From Ignavibacteriales bacterium (GTDB lineage Bacteria > Bacteroidota > Ignavibacteria > Ignavibacteriales > Melioribacteraceae), in the NCBI GenBank assembly GCA_027080245.1, contig JALWSN010000121.1, positions 1 to 7,946 on the forward strand: 7,946 bases of DNA. The letters are read 5' to 3'. The notes under the pieces were generated by a model, which worked only from the letters and a program-made list of their open reading frames with translations, was not told the origin of the DNA and searched no databases. Below are positions 1 through 5,196 of this stretch, piece by piece. Every line of letters starts with the position of its first letter. Position 1 is the stretch's first letter. A program made the translations under genes and the position numbers.

Positions 1-458
1 ACCTGAAAAAGGGCGTTCAAAGCCACCAACCCCGCGGCTAAATCGGAATCCCCTTTTGCCAAATCGTTCCACACCAGCACCATTGCAATGCAGCGCGCCA
101 AGCCCACAAGTATTACTCCAATCATCATTCCGGGCTTGTCCGGCAGCAACAAAATTGCAAGCAGGAACATTACGAGGGGACCTAAAATCCAATTTTGAAA
201 CAAGGAAAGTCCCAGTAATTTCGGATTTCTGAAAGCCACGGGCAATTCTTCGTAACGCACTTTTGCCAGCGGGGGGTACATCATTAAAATTAATCCAACC
301 GCAATGGGGATGTTTGTCGTGCCGGAGCTAAGCGAGCTCCAGAACCTGGAAATCCCCGGGAAAACGTAACCCGCAAAAACTCCAACAAACATTGTAATGA
401 AAATCCAGAGCGTGAGGTAACGATCGAACACATTTAATTTGCCGCTTACTTTTTCCAT
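1..458 (-). CDS. acr3: ACR3-family arsenite efflux permease (partial, N-terminal part)
   Basis: Inner-membrane carrier that exports arsenite, the product of ArsC. The first 152 codons are visible; the gene runs off the left edge, and the family is usually about 350 residues, so a little under half is present. I translated it by hand: it begins MEKVSGKLNVFDRYLTLW, followed by hydrophobic segments at about residues 15-33, 50-62, 82-105 and 111-130. The stretch GLARCIAMVLVWN (119-131) is the ACR3 hallmark in the fourth membrane segment and carries the conserved thiol, here C123, known to be needed for arsenite transport in the family. FRNPK, FQNW and LPDKPGMM also fit ACR3 and do not fit the unrelated ArsB. 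The ATG at 458 is preceded by GGAG at 464-467 with a 5-nt spacer. It lies 31 nt after the thioredoxin-like gene, as the last visible gene of the ars cluster. Confidence 0.95.
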   Translation of the reverse strand, partial: MEKVSGKLNVFDRYLTLWIFITMFVGVFAGYVFPGISRFWSSLSSGTTNIPIAVGLILMMYPPLAKVRYEELPVAFRNPKLLGLSLFQNWILGPLVMFLLAILLLPDKPGMMIGVILVGLARCIAMVLVWNDLAKGDSDLAAGLVALNALFQ

Positions 459-489
459 TTTGTCTCCGTTTTAGTTGCAGAATATTATT

Positions 490-735
490 TTACTTAGCCG
501 CGTCTTCCAGCCAGTGAATCAGCGTTGATTTCGTTGGGATTTTACCCATCGAAAGCACCCTGTTATTAACAACTAACGCAGGCGTCATGAAAACTCCCCA
601 CTCAGCAATTTCATCCAGATTAGTAACGTTTTGAACATTTGCCTGAAGATTTTTTTCCTTCACCACTTCGTCGCAAAGGGCTTTCAACCTCAAGCAGTTA
701 GGGCAACCTGTGCCAAGTACTTTAATGTCGAGCAT
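490..735 (-). CDS. Small thioredoxin-fold protein with CPNC active site
   Basis: An 81-residue cytoplasmic protein of the Thioredoxin_3 / 'redox-active disulfide protein 2' type. It has strand IKVLGTG (4-10), the redox pair C11-P-N-C14, and a cis-proline loop MTPA (50-53) facing the active site, followed by VVNNRVLSMGKIP, the final strands of the fold. An extra cysteine, C21, sits in the first helix. The length is normal for this compact family. The start ATG at 735 is one nucleotide after the arsC stop, and a GAGG (746-749) inside the last arsC codons serves as ribosome site, so translation is probably coupled. Position next to a thioredoxin-dependent ArsC suggests that it recycles ArsC or handles arsenite thiols; that role is inference. 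It could equally reduce other partners. Confidence 0.88.
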   Translation of the reverse strand: MLDIKVLGTGCPNCLRLKALCDEVVKEKNLQANVQNVTNLDEIAEWGVFMTPALVVNNRVLSMGKIPTKSTLIHWLEDAAK

Positions 736-736
736 T

Positions 737-1165
737 TTAATTTTCCCTCAAATTTGTTTTGTAAAAATTCCAGAATGTGTTTTTAATTTCGTCCCTGATT
801 TTCCTGAAAACTTTCAATCTTTCTTCTTTCGAGCCTTTGGCTTCGGCGGGGTCTTCGAACCCCAAATGGATTCTGTGGCGAACCTTGCCCGTAAAAACCG
901 GGCAGGTTTCCTTTGCGCTGTCGCAAACGGTGATTACGTAATCGAAGGCTTGCTCCAAAAACTCTTCCACATTTTTTGTTTTATTTGCGCTGATGTCCAC
1001 GCCTACTTCTTGCATTACTTCAACGGCTAAAGGGTGAACTTTTGCCGCGGGATTTGTGCCCGCCGAATAGACTTCCAAGCCTTCGTCGAAAGATTTCAAA
1101 AAGGCTTCCGCCATTTGACTTCTGCAACTGTTGCCCGTGCAGAGAACAAGAATTTTATTTGACAT
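737..1165 (-). CDS. arsC: Arsenate reductase, thioredoxin-coupled, LMW phosphatase fold
   Basis: Reduces arsenate to arsenite in the cytoplasm so that ACR3 can export it. The 142-residue protein has the low-molecular-weight tyrosine phosphatase P-loop C9-TGNSC-R15-S near its N-terminus. It also has the second and third redox cysteines, C81 and C88 (VCDSAKETCPVF), matching the Cys10/82/89 relay of the staphylococcal pI258 enzyme, and the general-acid aspartate in FEDPA (D105). This triad marks the thioredoxin-linked class, not the glutaredoxin-linked E. coli type. The frame stays open upstream to a TTG at 1246, but I chose ATG 1165: the protein then starts MSNKILVLCTGNSCRS as in the family, and AGGA lies at 1176-1179. 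It is separated from the permease by 127 nt but abuts the thioredoxin-like gene by 1 nt. Confidence 0.95.
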   Translation of the reverse strand: MSNKILVLCTGNSCRSQMAEAFLKSFDEGLEVYSAGTNPAAKVHPLAVEVMQEVGVDISANKTKNVEEFLEQAFDYVITVCDSAKETCPVFTGKVRHRIHLGFEDPAEAKGSKEERLKVFRKIRDEIKNTFWNFYKTNLREN

Positions 1166-1175
1166 TGATTCTATT

Positions 1176-1179
1176 TCCT
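1176..1179 (-). promoter_or_regulatory. Ribosome binding site deciding the arsC start
   Basis: AGGA (within GGAAAGGAAA on the minus strand) lies 10 nt before ATG 1165. It supports the short 142-residue ArsC rather than the 27-residue longer frame from TTG 1246, whose added residues look unlike any ArsC N-terminus. Confidence 0.6.
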
Positions 1180-1245
1180 TTCCCGAAATTATTTGAGTAT
1201 TTCTTTTGTTTGATTTTAATTCTCGATTAGACAGCTCTTTAAACA

Positions 1246-1262
1246 AAATTCAAATTGAATTT
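1246..1262. repeat. 17-bp perfect palindrome in the permease-arsC gap
   Basis: AAATTCAA-A-TTGAATTT: two 8-bp arms around a single central base. It is too tight to form a normal RNA hairpin, so if functional it would be a protein-binding dyad. It sits in the only long gap (127 nt) between genes of the ars cluster, 81 nt before the chosen arsC start, where an internal promoter would be expected. It does not match the ATTTCG-N8-CGAAAT sites near arsR. The region is AT-rich, so chance is a real possibility. Confidence 0.35.
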
Positions 1263-1292
1263 AATCATTTAAAATATTTTCTCCTTGTTTTT

Positions 1293-2597
1293 TCAGGCAA
1301 AGTAAGCGCCGAAAACCAATCCCGTAAAAGTAGCCATCACAACCACAAGCGAAACATAAACAATAGTTTTCTGAGTTCCAATAACCTTGCGAATAACCAA
1401 CATGTTCGGAAGGGAGAGCGCGGGTCCCGCCAACAGCAAAGCCAGCGCCGGTCCCTGCCCCATTCCGCTGTGCATTAAGCCTTGCAAAATGGGCACTTCC
1501 GTTAAAGTGGCAAAGTACATGAACGCCCCGACAATTGAAGCAAAGAAATTGGAAAAGAGCGAATTTCCCCCTACGAAAGTAGTAATCCAGCTTTGGGGAA
1601 CAATTCCATGCCCGCCTCCCGGGCGACCGAGTAAAAATCCCGCGACAAGAACGCCCGCGCCAAGCAGAGGCAAAATTTGTTTAGCCAAATCCCAGCTTTC
1701 GCCAAGCCATTGATTTGGTTCGTCTTTGGCAAAAGAAAGCAGCAAGGTTAAGGCAACAATTGCAACCGAATAGGGGATTAAAGGATTGTCGCCCCAAAGG
1801 ATGGCCGAAGCGGCTACAGCCACAACGGCAACCGCCGTCCAGATTTTATTTATTTTCAAAATGAAGACAAGCGAGACGGCTAACGCCAGCCCGAATGCGG
1901 CGGTAATTTGCCATTTGTAAAGGGCTACCCAGTAGAAAAATCCCGTTTCGCCGGCGGGTTTTCCCCAAGTGGCAAAAACAAGAATTCCAACCAAAATGAA
2001 AAAATGAACCGCCGTTTGCCACATTGGTCTGTCTTCCGGAATGTCCGGCATTGCCAATTGAGCTTTGGCTTTTTCAGCCTCCTCTTTTTTGTAAATGAAT
2101 TCTATTATTAAGCCAATCACAATGCTGAACACCACCGCTCCTATTACGCGCGCCACGCCAAGCTTGAAGCCAAGAATTCTTGCGGTTAAAATAATTGCAA
2201 GAATGTTTATTGCCGGACCGGAGTAAAGGAAGGCAATTGCCGGTCCTAACCCGGCGCCTCGCTTGTGAATGCTTGTAAACAAAGGCAAAACTGTGCACGA
2301 GCAAACTGCCAAAATGGAGCCTGAAACGGAAGCCACAAGGTAAGCCAACCATTTTTTTGCTTTTGCTCCAAAATATTTCACAACCGAAGCCTGACTGATG
2401 AACACGGCTATTGTGCCGGCGATGAAAAAAGCCGGCACAAGGCAAAGCAACACGTGTTCTCTGGCGTACCATCTGGTTAGTTCAAGAGCGTCGTAAATTG
2501 CCGCGTCAAAATTTTTACTGCCCAACGGCATGAAATAAGCAAATAAGAAAAAGGCTACAATCCACAAAAAGCTTTTGTACTGTTCTTTCCAATTCAT
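1293..2597 (-). CDS. ArsP_1 / DUF318-type permease (PF03773-like)
   Basis: A 434-residue inner-membrane protein with many hydrophobic segments (about 10-24, 48-68, 84-107, 119-139, 150-168, 197-211, 230-247, 253-268, 275-290, 306-324, 346-365, 383-400, 411-433). The family hallmark is a cysteine pair in a membrane helix, C99-S-C101 in AVCSCTVLPLF. The two halves repeat a motif: GAGLGPAIAFLYSGPAIN (115-131) and GMGQGPALALLLAGPALS (378-395), as expected for this internally duplicated permease family; the second copy has TEVP where the first has CSCTVLP. A charged cytoplasmic loop (170-192) separates the halves. A characterised member, Campylobacter ArsP, exports trivalent organoarsenicals, but it is shorter (about 315 residues) and no arsM methylase is visible here, so the substrate is open: arsenical, another thiophilic metal, or a thiol adduct. 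The GTG at 2609 overlaps the ribosome site, so ATG 2597 is preferred. It begins 15 nt after the second YlbF-like gene. Confidence 0.88.
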   Translation of the reverse strand: MNWKEQYKSFLWIVAFFLFAYFMPLGSKNFDAAIYDALELTRWYAREHVLLCLVPAFFIAGTIAVFISQASVVKYFGAKAKKWLAYLVASVSGSILAVCSCTVLPLFTSIHKRGAGLGPAIAFLYSGPAINILAIILTARILGFKLGVARVIGAVVFSIVIGLIIEFIYKKEEAEKAKAQLAMPDIPEDRPMWQTAVHFFILVGILVFATWGKPAGETGFFYWVALYKWQITAAFGLALAVSLVFILKINKIWTAVAVVAVAASAILWGDNPLIPYSVAIVALTLLLSFAKDEPNQWLGESWDLAKQILPLLGAGVLVAGFLLGRPGGGHGIVPQSWITTFVGGNSLFSNFFASIVGAFMYFATLTEVPILQGLMHSGMGQGPALALLLAGPALSLPNMLVIRKVIGTQKTIVYVSLVVVMATFTGLVFGAYFA

Positions 2598-2603
2598 GTT
2601 TGT

Positions 2604-2607
2604 CTCC
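2604..2607 (-). promoter_or_regulatory. Ribosome binding site deciding the permease start
   Basis: GGAG with a 6-nt spacer before ATG 2597. The alternative GTG at 2609 would share bases with this site and is therefore unlikely. The same leader, GGAGACAAA then ATG, precedes acr3 (464-467), so the two transporter genes have nearly identical translation signals. Confidence 0.65.
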
Positions 2608-2612
2608 ACAAT

Positions 2613-2960
2613 TTAACCACAGCAGGAAGCGGCGGAATTTTTAGCAAAATCTATTTGTATTTTCTCGGAAATTATTGAATTGCACTTTTGCAAAAATTCA
2701 ATCAATTCCTTTTGAGCGCTTAAATATTTCAGTAACGCCGGGTGTGAATTTATTTTTTCCTGAACGCTTTTCAATTCTTCCAAAGCTTCGGCGTTCCCGT
2801 TAGTTTGATTTTTTAATCTTGCGAACTGAATTCTCAAATTTCTCAACTCGCCGTCGTTGTTGTAATCGTTAAGCGCCACAATGAAATTGTTGTAAATGCC
2901 TGTGGCTTTTAACGCCCCGGCAAATTCTTCGGCTTTTAATTTTAAGTTTTCGTTAATCAT
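2613..2960 (-). CDS. YlbF/YmcA-like small helical protein with C-terminal SCCG tail
   Basis: A 115-residue, soluble, almost wholly helical protein. It resembles the Com_YlbF family (PF06133): an N-terminal helix with KAEEFAGAL (9-17), a long charged middle helix (about 36-70), then NSHPALLKYLSAQKELIEFLQKCNSIISEKIQIDFA (71-106), the NP/HP...L.AQ.EL..FL..N..IS pattern typical of the C-terminal half. It is clearly a paralogue of the gene just upstream. Unlike that copy it ends in ASCCG, with vicinal C113-C114, plus C93. In Bacillus the YlbF and YmcA proteins join YaaT in a complex that carries Fe-S clusters and affects RNA processing, and YlbF there also ends in a cysteine-rich tail. A role in binding arsenite or an Fe-S cluster is inference. 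It starts 11 nt after its paralogue and ends 15 nt before the permease; AAGGAAA precedes the ATG. Family assignment is moderately sure, function unknown. Confidence 0.8.
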   Translation of the reverse strand: MINENLKLKAEEFAGALKATGIYNNFIVALNDYNNDGELRNLRIQFARLKNQTNGNAEALEELKSVQEKINSHPALLKYLSAQKELIEFLQKCNSIISEKIQIDFAKNSAASCCG

Positions 2961-2971
2961 TTTTTGTTTCC

Positions 2972-3334
2972 TTAATTTTTTGCAAACGCCGCAAAGTCGA
3001 ACATCAAGTTTGCCGATATTTCGGCGTTTAATTCCTTCAGAAAATTAATGAATTCCTCTTGAGCTCCAAGCAATTCGCTGAATATCGGATTGCTAAGCAG
3101 TTGCCGTTGAAGTTCCCTTAACTGATTGACCAATTCAATTTGTTCAACGTTGCTTTGTTTTAATATCTGGTATTCTCGGTTAACGGAATAAAATTTGTCG
3201 TAAAGCTTTCGCGTTGGCTCGTCTTCTAAAAATTTCCGTTTGGCAGTCAAATATTTCTTGCCTTTTTCTGAATTCGATATTTCCAGAGCAAGCTCTTCAG
3301 CCTTTTGTAACGTAAATTGTTTTAAATCCTCCAT
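2972..3334 (-). CDS. YlbF/YmcA-like small helical protein (cysteine-free paralogue)
   Basis: A 120-residue soluble helical protein, the first gene after the second ars operator. It shares the YlbF-like pattern: QKAEELALEISNSE (10-23), an ALRKFLEDEPTRKLY-like segment at 31-45, a long helix, then SNPIFSELLGAQEEFINFLKELNAEIS (81-107) and DFAAF at the end. Side by side with the downstream 115-residue protein it matches at KAEE, at (N)xP...L.AQ.E.I.FL...N..IS, and at the closing DFA, so the two arose by duplication. It contains no cysteine, so any metal or arsenite ligands must come from its partner. Heterodimer formation with the second copy is plausible because Bacillus YlbF and YmcA interact, but this is inference. 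The ATG at 3334 has GGGA and AAGGA just upstream. No function can be assigned from sequence alone. Confidence 0.78.
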   Translation of the reverse strand: MEDLKQFTLQKAEELALEISNSEKGKKYLTAKRKFLEDEPTRKLYDKFYSVNREYQILKQSNVEQIELVNQLRELQRQLLSNPIFSELLGAQEEFINFLKELNAEISANLMFDFAAFAKN

Positions 3335-3355
3335 TTCCTTTCCCGCATGTTTAAT

Positions 3356-3375
3356 ATTTCGTTAATAAACGAAAT
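3356..3375. promoter_or_regulatory. ArsR-type operator 2 (before the YlbF-like genes)
   Basis: ATTTCG-TTAATAAA-CGAAAT, a 20-bp dyad with perfect 6-bp arms. It is nearly the same as the site before arsR (3739-3758), with identical arms and spacing and the same flanking T on the left and GT on the right. It lies in the 56-nt gap between arsR and the first YlbF-like gene. Two copies placed exactly at two promoter positions is strong evidence for a shared repressor, most simply the ArsR encoded here. Confidence 0.8.
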
Positions 3376-3400
3376 GTTCTTTTAAAAAAATTAAGCGCAA
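3370..3400 (-). promoter_or_regulatory. Possible second promoter, inside the end of arsR
   Basis: On the minus strand TTG (3400-3398, within the last arsR codons) is followed after 19 nt by AACATTTCG, a weak match to the TAnnTTTG element of Bacteroidota promoters. It mirrors the arsR promoter: both have TTGC, then TTAATTTT, then (T/A)ACATTTCG running into the operator. A start site would fall inside operator 2, giving a leader of about 30 nt to ATG 3334. Confidence 0.45.
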
Positions 3401-3732
3401 GTAATCAAATCGTTCCTGTTCTGAACTTTTTTAACGTCGGACCTAATTTGTTCGTCCTCGTTCAGCCAGCTTTCGAACAAAGGCAGCATTTCTTTCCAGT
3501 AAACCGTTACGGGCGATTTTACCAATTTGTAATAAACCCACTTGCCTTCTTTGTCCGAATATATTAGCCCCGCGTCCTTCAACGCCGAAAGATGCTGAGA
3601 GACGGTTGAATTAGCAAGCTTAAGAATGGCTGTAATTTCGCAAACGCACAAATCGCTTTTTTCCAACATTTTCAGAATTCTAATTCTGTTGGGATCGCTT
3701 AGCGCTTTAAATATTTTAACTAATTCTTGCAT
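3391..3732 (-). CDS. arsR: ArsR/SmtB-family arsenic-responsive repressor
   Basis: A 113-residue winged-helix dimer that represses the cluster and lets go when As(III) or a similar thiophilic ion binds. It has the family opening KALSDPNRIRILKML (9-23), the metal site DLCVCEI with C29 and C31 on the helix-3 side (the classic E. coli motif is ELCVCDL), a recognition helix LANSTVSQHLSALKDAGLI (39-57) and a wing SDKEGKWVYYKL (59-70). E. coli ArsR has a third thiol three residues after the second; here that position is T34, but C112 at the very end might supply it. Start ATG 3732 fits the family length. It is the first gene of the cluster; an operator lies 6 nt before its start codon, so it very likely represses itself. 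The divergent TPR gene is 288 nt away and has no such site. Confidence 0.96.
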   Translation of the reverse strand: MQELVKIFKALSDPNRIRILKMLEKSDLCVCEITAILKLANSTVSQHLSALKDAGLIYSDKEGKWVYYKLVKSPVTVYWKEMLPLFESWLNEDEQIRSDVKKVQNRNDLITCA

Positions 3733-3738
3733 ATTTTT

Positions 3739-3758
3739 ATTTCGTTATTTACCGAAAT
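3739..3758. promoter_or_regulatory. ArsR-type operator 1 (before arsR)
   Basis: ATTTCG-TTATTTAC-CGAAAT, a 20-bp dyad with perfect 6-bp arms, lying immediately before the arsR start codon and over the -7 element of the likely promoter. It is the twin of the site at 3356-3375. Binding here would block polymerase, consistent with autorepression by ArsR. Confidence 0.82.
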
Positions 3759-3784
3759 GTAAAAAGAAATAAAATTAAATGCAA
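3754..3784 (-). promoter_or_regulatory. Likely arsR promoter
   Basis: On the minus strand TTG (3784-3782), 20 nt, then TACATTTC (3761-3754), one base off the TAnnTTTG -7 element known for Bacteroidota. The -7 element lies inside operator 1. The transcript would begin about 15 nt before the arsR ATG. The assignment rests on pattern and position only. Confidence 0.5.
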
Positions 3785-4020
3785 AAAATGAATCCTTCTT
3801 TGGAAAAAAGATTTTCGGCTTTGCAAAAGAATGGCTTTGCTTGCTTTTTAACTTTCAATAGTTCATTCTTTCGCCAAACATTTTGAACTTCAGTAAAGTT
3901 CACAAAACATTTAACCGCCGTTAAAAACAAATGGTTCGCATTTGCATTTTAATATTTGTATTTTGGCAGGCGATATTATTTGGCAATTAAAAAATCAAAT
4001 TAAGTTTTCAAGCTATTCCG
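3759..4020. other. Divergent intergenic region between arsR and the TPR gene
   Basis: AT-rich, no open frame of note. It holds the arsR promoter at its left end; the right part must carry the promoter of the TPR gene, but I found no convincing element (TATTTG-like runs occur around 3950-3965). Two minor structures are present. One is an 8-bp direct repeat GGCTTTGC at 3817-3824 and 3833-3840 (16-bp period). The other is a hairpin-capable dyad TGAACTT-CAGTA-AAGTTCA at 3884-3902. No Shine-Dalgarno is evident before ATG 4021, which is common in Bacteroidota. Confidence 0.5.
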
Positions 4021-5157
4021 ATGCTAAATTTATTTTTAATTCTTTTAATTAATCTTCAAACGCATTCGTTTAATTTCACGCCAAGGCAGGATTCAATTTT
4101 GCAAAGCGGGATTAAACAAATTTACAACATTCAATTTGAAGAAGCCGAGCAGACATTCAAACAGTTCGTTAAAAAATATCCGCGCAATCCGGCGGGCAGG
4201 TTTTTTTACGCGATGGTTGATTGGTGGAAAATAATGTTGGATTTGCAACAAACAAAATACGACGAAGACTTTATTCACAGACTTAACGTTTCAATTGATT
4301 TTTGCGATTCTTTGCTGGAAGAAAACTCAAACGACGTCGCGGCGCTTTTCTTCAAGGGCGGGGCGCTTGGCTTCCGCGGCAGGCTTTATTCAATAAGGCA
4401 TGAATTTTTGAAAGCCGCGCTGGACGCAAAGGATGCTGTTCCGTTAATTGCAAAAACTCGAAAATTAGCGCCCGACAACAAAGACGTGGAGCTTGGCTTT
4501 GGAATTTACAATTACTACGCAGTGGCAATTCCCGAAGAGTTCCCTTTCATTAAGCCCATGATGATTTTCTTCCCGGGCGGCGACAAACAAAAAGGGCTCG
4601 AACAGCTAAAAGACGTAGCCCTTAACGGGCATTTCGCAAAATACGAATCGATGTTTTTTGTAATGCTGGTTTATTACCAATTCGAAAAGAATTACGATTC
4701 GGCGTTCGTTTACGCAAAAAAACTCCACTTGCTTTTCCCAAACAATCCTGTTTTCCACAAATACGTTGGCAGATGCATTGTTCACCAAGCCAACTGGATT
4801 CAGGCGGGCGAAATATTTAAAGGAGTGTTCCGGAAATGCCGGATGAATTTTGCCGGCTACAACGAAAAAACCGAACGCGAGGCGGCTTACTACGTTGGCA
4901 ATTGGTACAAAATTGTCGGCTTGTACGATTCCGCGCTCGTTTATTTTAGAATAAGCGAGCTGCTTTCGGAAAAGCTTGACGCTCGGAAGCCTACCGGGTT
5001 CCTTGCAAATTCTTTGCTTTATCTCGGAATGATTTACGACGCCCTGGGGAAACGCGAGCTTGCCTTAGAAAAATACAAAGCAACGCTGAAAATAAAGGAC
5101 TTTAAAGGAACGCACAAATTGGCGCAAAGATATTTAAAAAATCCTTACAAAAAATGA
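4021..5157 (+). CDS. Exported TPR-like repeat protein (IML2/TTC39-like layout)
   Basis: A 378-residue protein with a short hydrophobic N-terminus (MLNLFLILLINLQTHSF) that looks like a signal sequence without a lipoprotein cysteine, so the product is probably periplasmic. The rest is helical repeats: TPR-like pairs at about 33-66 (QFEEAEQTFKQFVKKYPRNPA), 105-165, 205-270 (YESMFFVMLVYYQFEKNYDSA...LFPNNP), 286-318 (YYVGNWYKIVGLYDSALVYF) and 328-372 (LLYLGMIYDALGKRELALEKY). The middle segment FFPGGDKQKGLEQLKDVALNG (183-203), followed by helices and a FPNNPVF turn, recalls the IML2/TTC39 family, whose molecular role is unclear; this likeness is from memory of the pattern and is tentative. Start ATG 4021 is the first in frame and gives the signal sequence. 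It stands alone between a divergent ars cluster and a convergent surface-protein gene, so context gives no function. Confidence 0.85.
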   Translation: MLNLFLILLINLQTHSFNFTPRQDSILQSGIKQIYNIQFEEAEQTFKQFVKKYPRNPAGRFFYAMVDWWKIMLDLQQTKYDEDFIHRLNVSIDFCDSLLEENSNDVAALFFKGGALGFRGRLYSIRHEFLKAALDAKDAVPLIAKTRKLAPDNKDVELGFGIYNYYAVAIPEEFPFIKPMMIFFPGGDKQKGLEQLKDVALNGHFAKYESMFFVMLVYYQFEKNYDSAFVYAKKLHLLFPNNPVFHKYVGRCIVHQANWIQAGEIFKGVFRKCRMNFAGYNEKTEREAAYYVGNWYKIVGLYDSALVYFRISELLSEKLDARKPTGFLANSLLYLGMIYDALGKRELALEKYKATLKIKDFKGTHKLAQRYLKNPYKK

Positions 5158-5171
5158 CCTTCCGTTTTTTG
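5148..5171. terminator. Possible weak bidirectional terminator
   Basis: CAAAAAA (5148-5154) and TTTTTTG (5165-5171) pair across a 10-nt loop that includes the stop codon of the TPR gene. The stem ends in a T-run on either strand and lies at the meeting point of two convergent genes, as expected for a shared terminator. The stem is almost all A-T, so stability is low. Confidence 0.3.
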
Positions 5172-5196
5172 CAAAACTCTGGGAGACGTCGTCCGG

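Noticed and set aside
710..1030. 106-codon plus-strand open frame opposite arsC
   Set aside because: Antisense to a gene with all catalytic cysteines in place; no ribosome site or motif.
1174..1190. ATTTC-N7-GAAAT as a third ArsR operator before arsC
   Set aside because: Spacing is 17 bp rather than 20 and the CG at the inner end of the left arm is missing; it overlaps the arsC ribosome site, which explains the bases.
1166..1246. Longer ArsC of 169 residues starting at TTG 1246
   Set aside because: The extra 27 residues are polar and unlike ArsC N-termini; ATG 1165 has a ribosome site and places the CX5R loop at the expected residue 9.
2074..2472. 132-codon minus-strand open frame
   Set aside because: Alternative frame of the permease gene; its translation is basic, cysteine-rich and low in recognisable pattern.
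2598..2609. Permease start at GTG 2609
   Set aside because: The codon overlaps the GGAG ribosome site that is ideally spaced for ATG 2597.
3817..3840. GGCTTTGC direct repeat as a regulatory iteron
   Set aside because: Only two 8-bp copies in an AT-rich gap; not enough to support a function.
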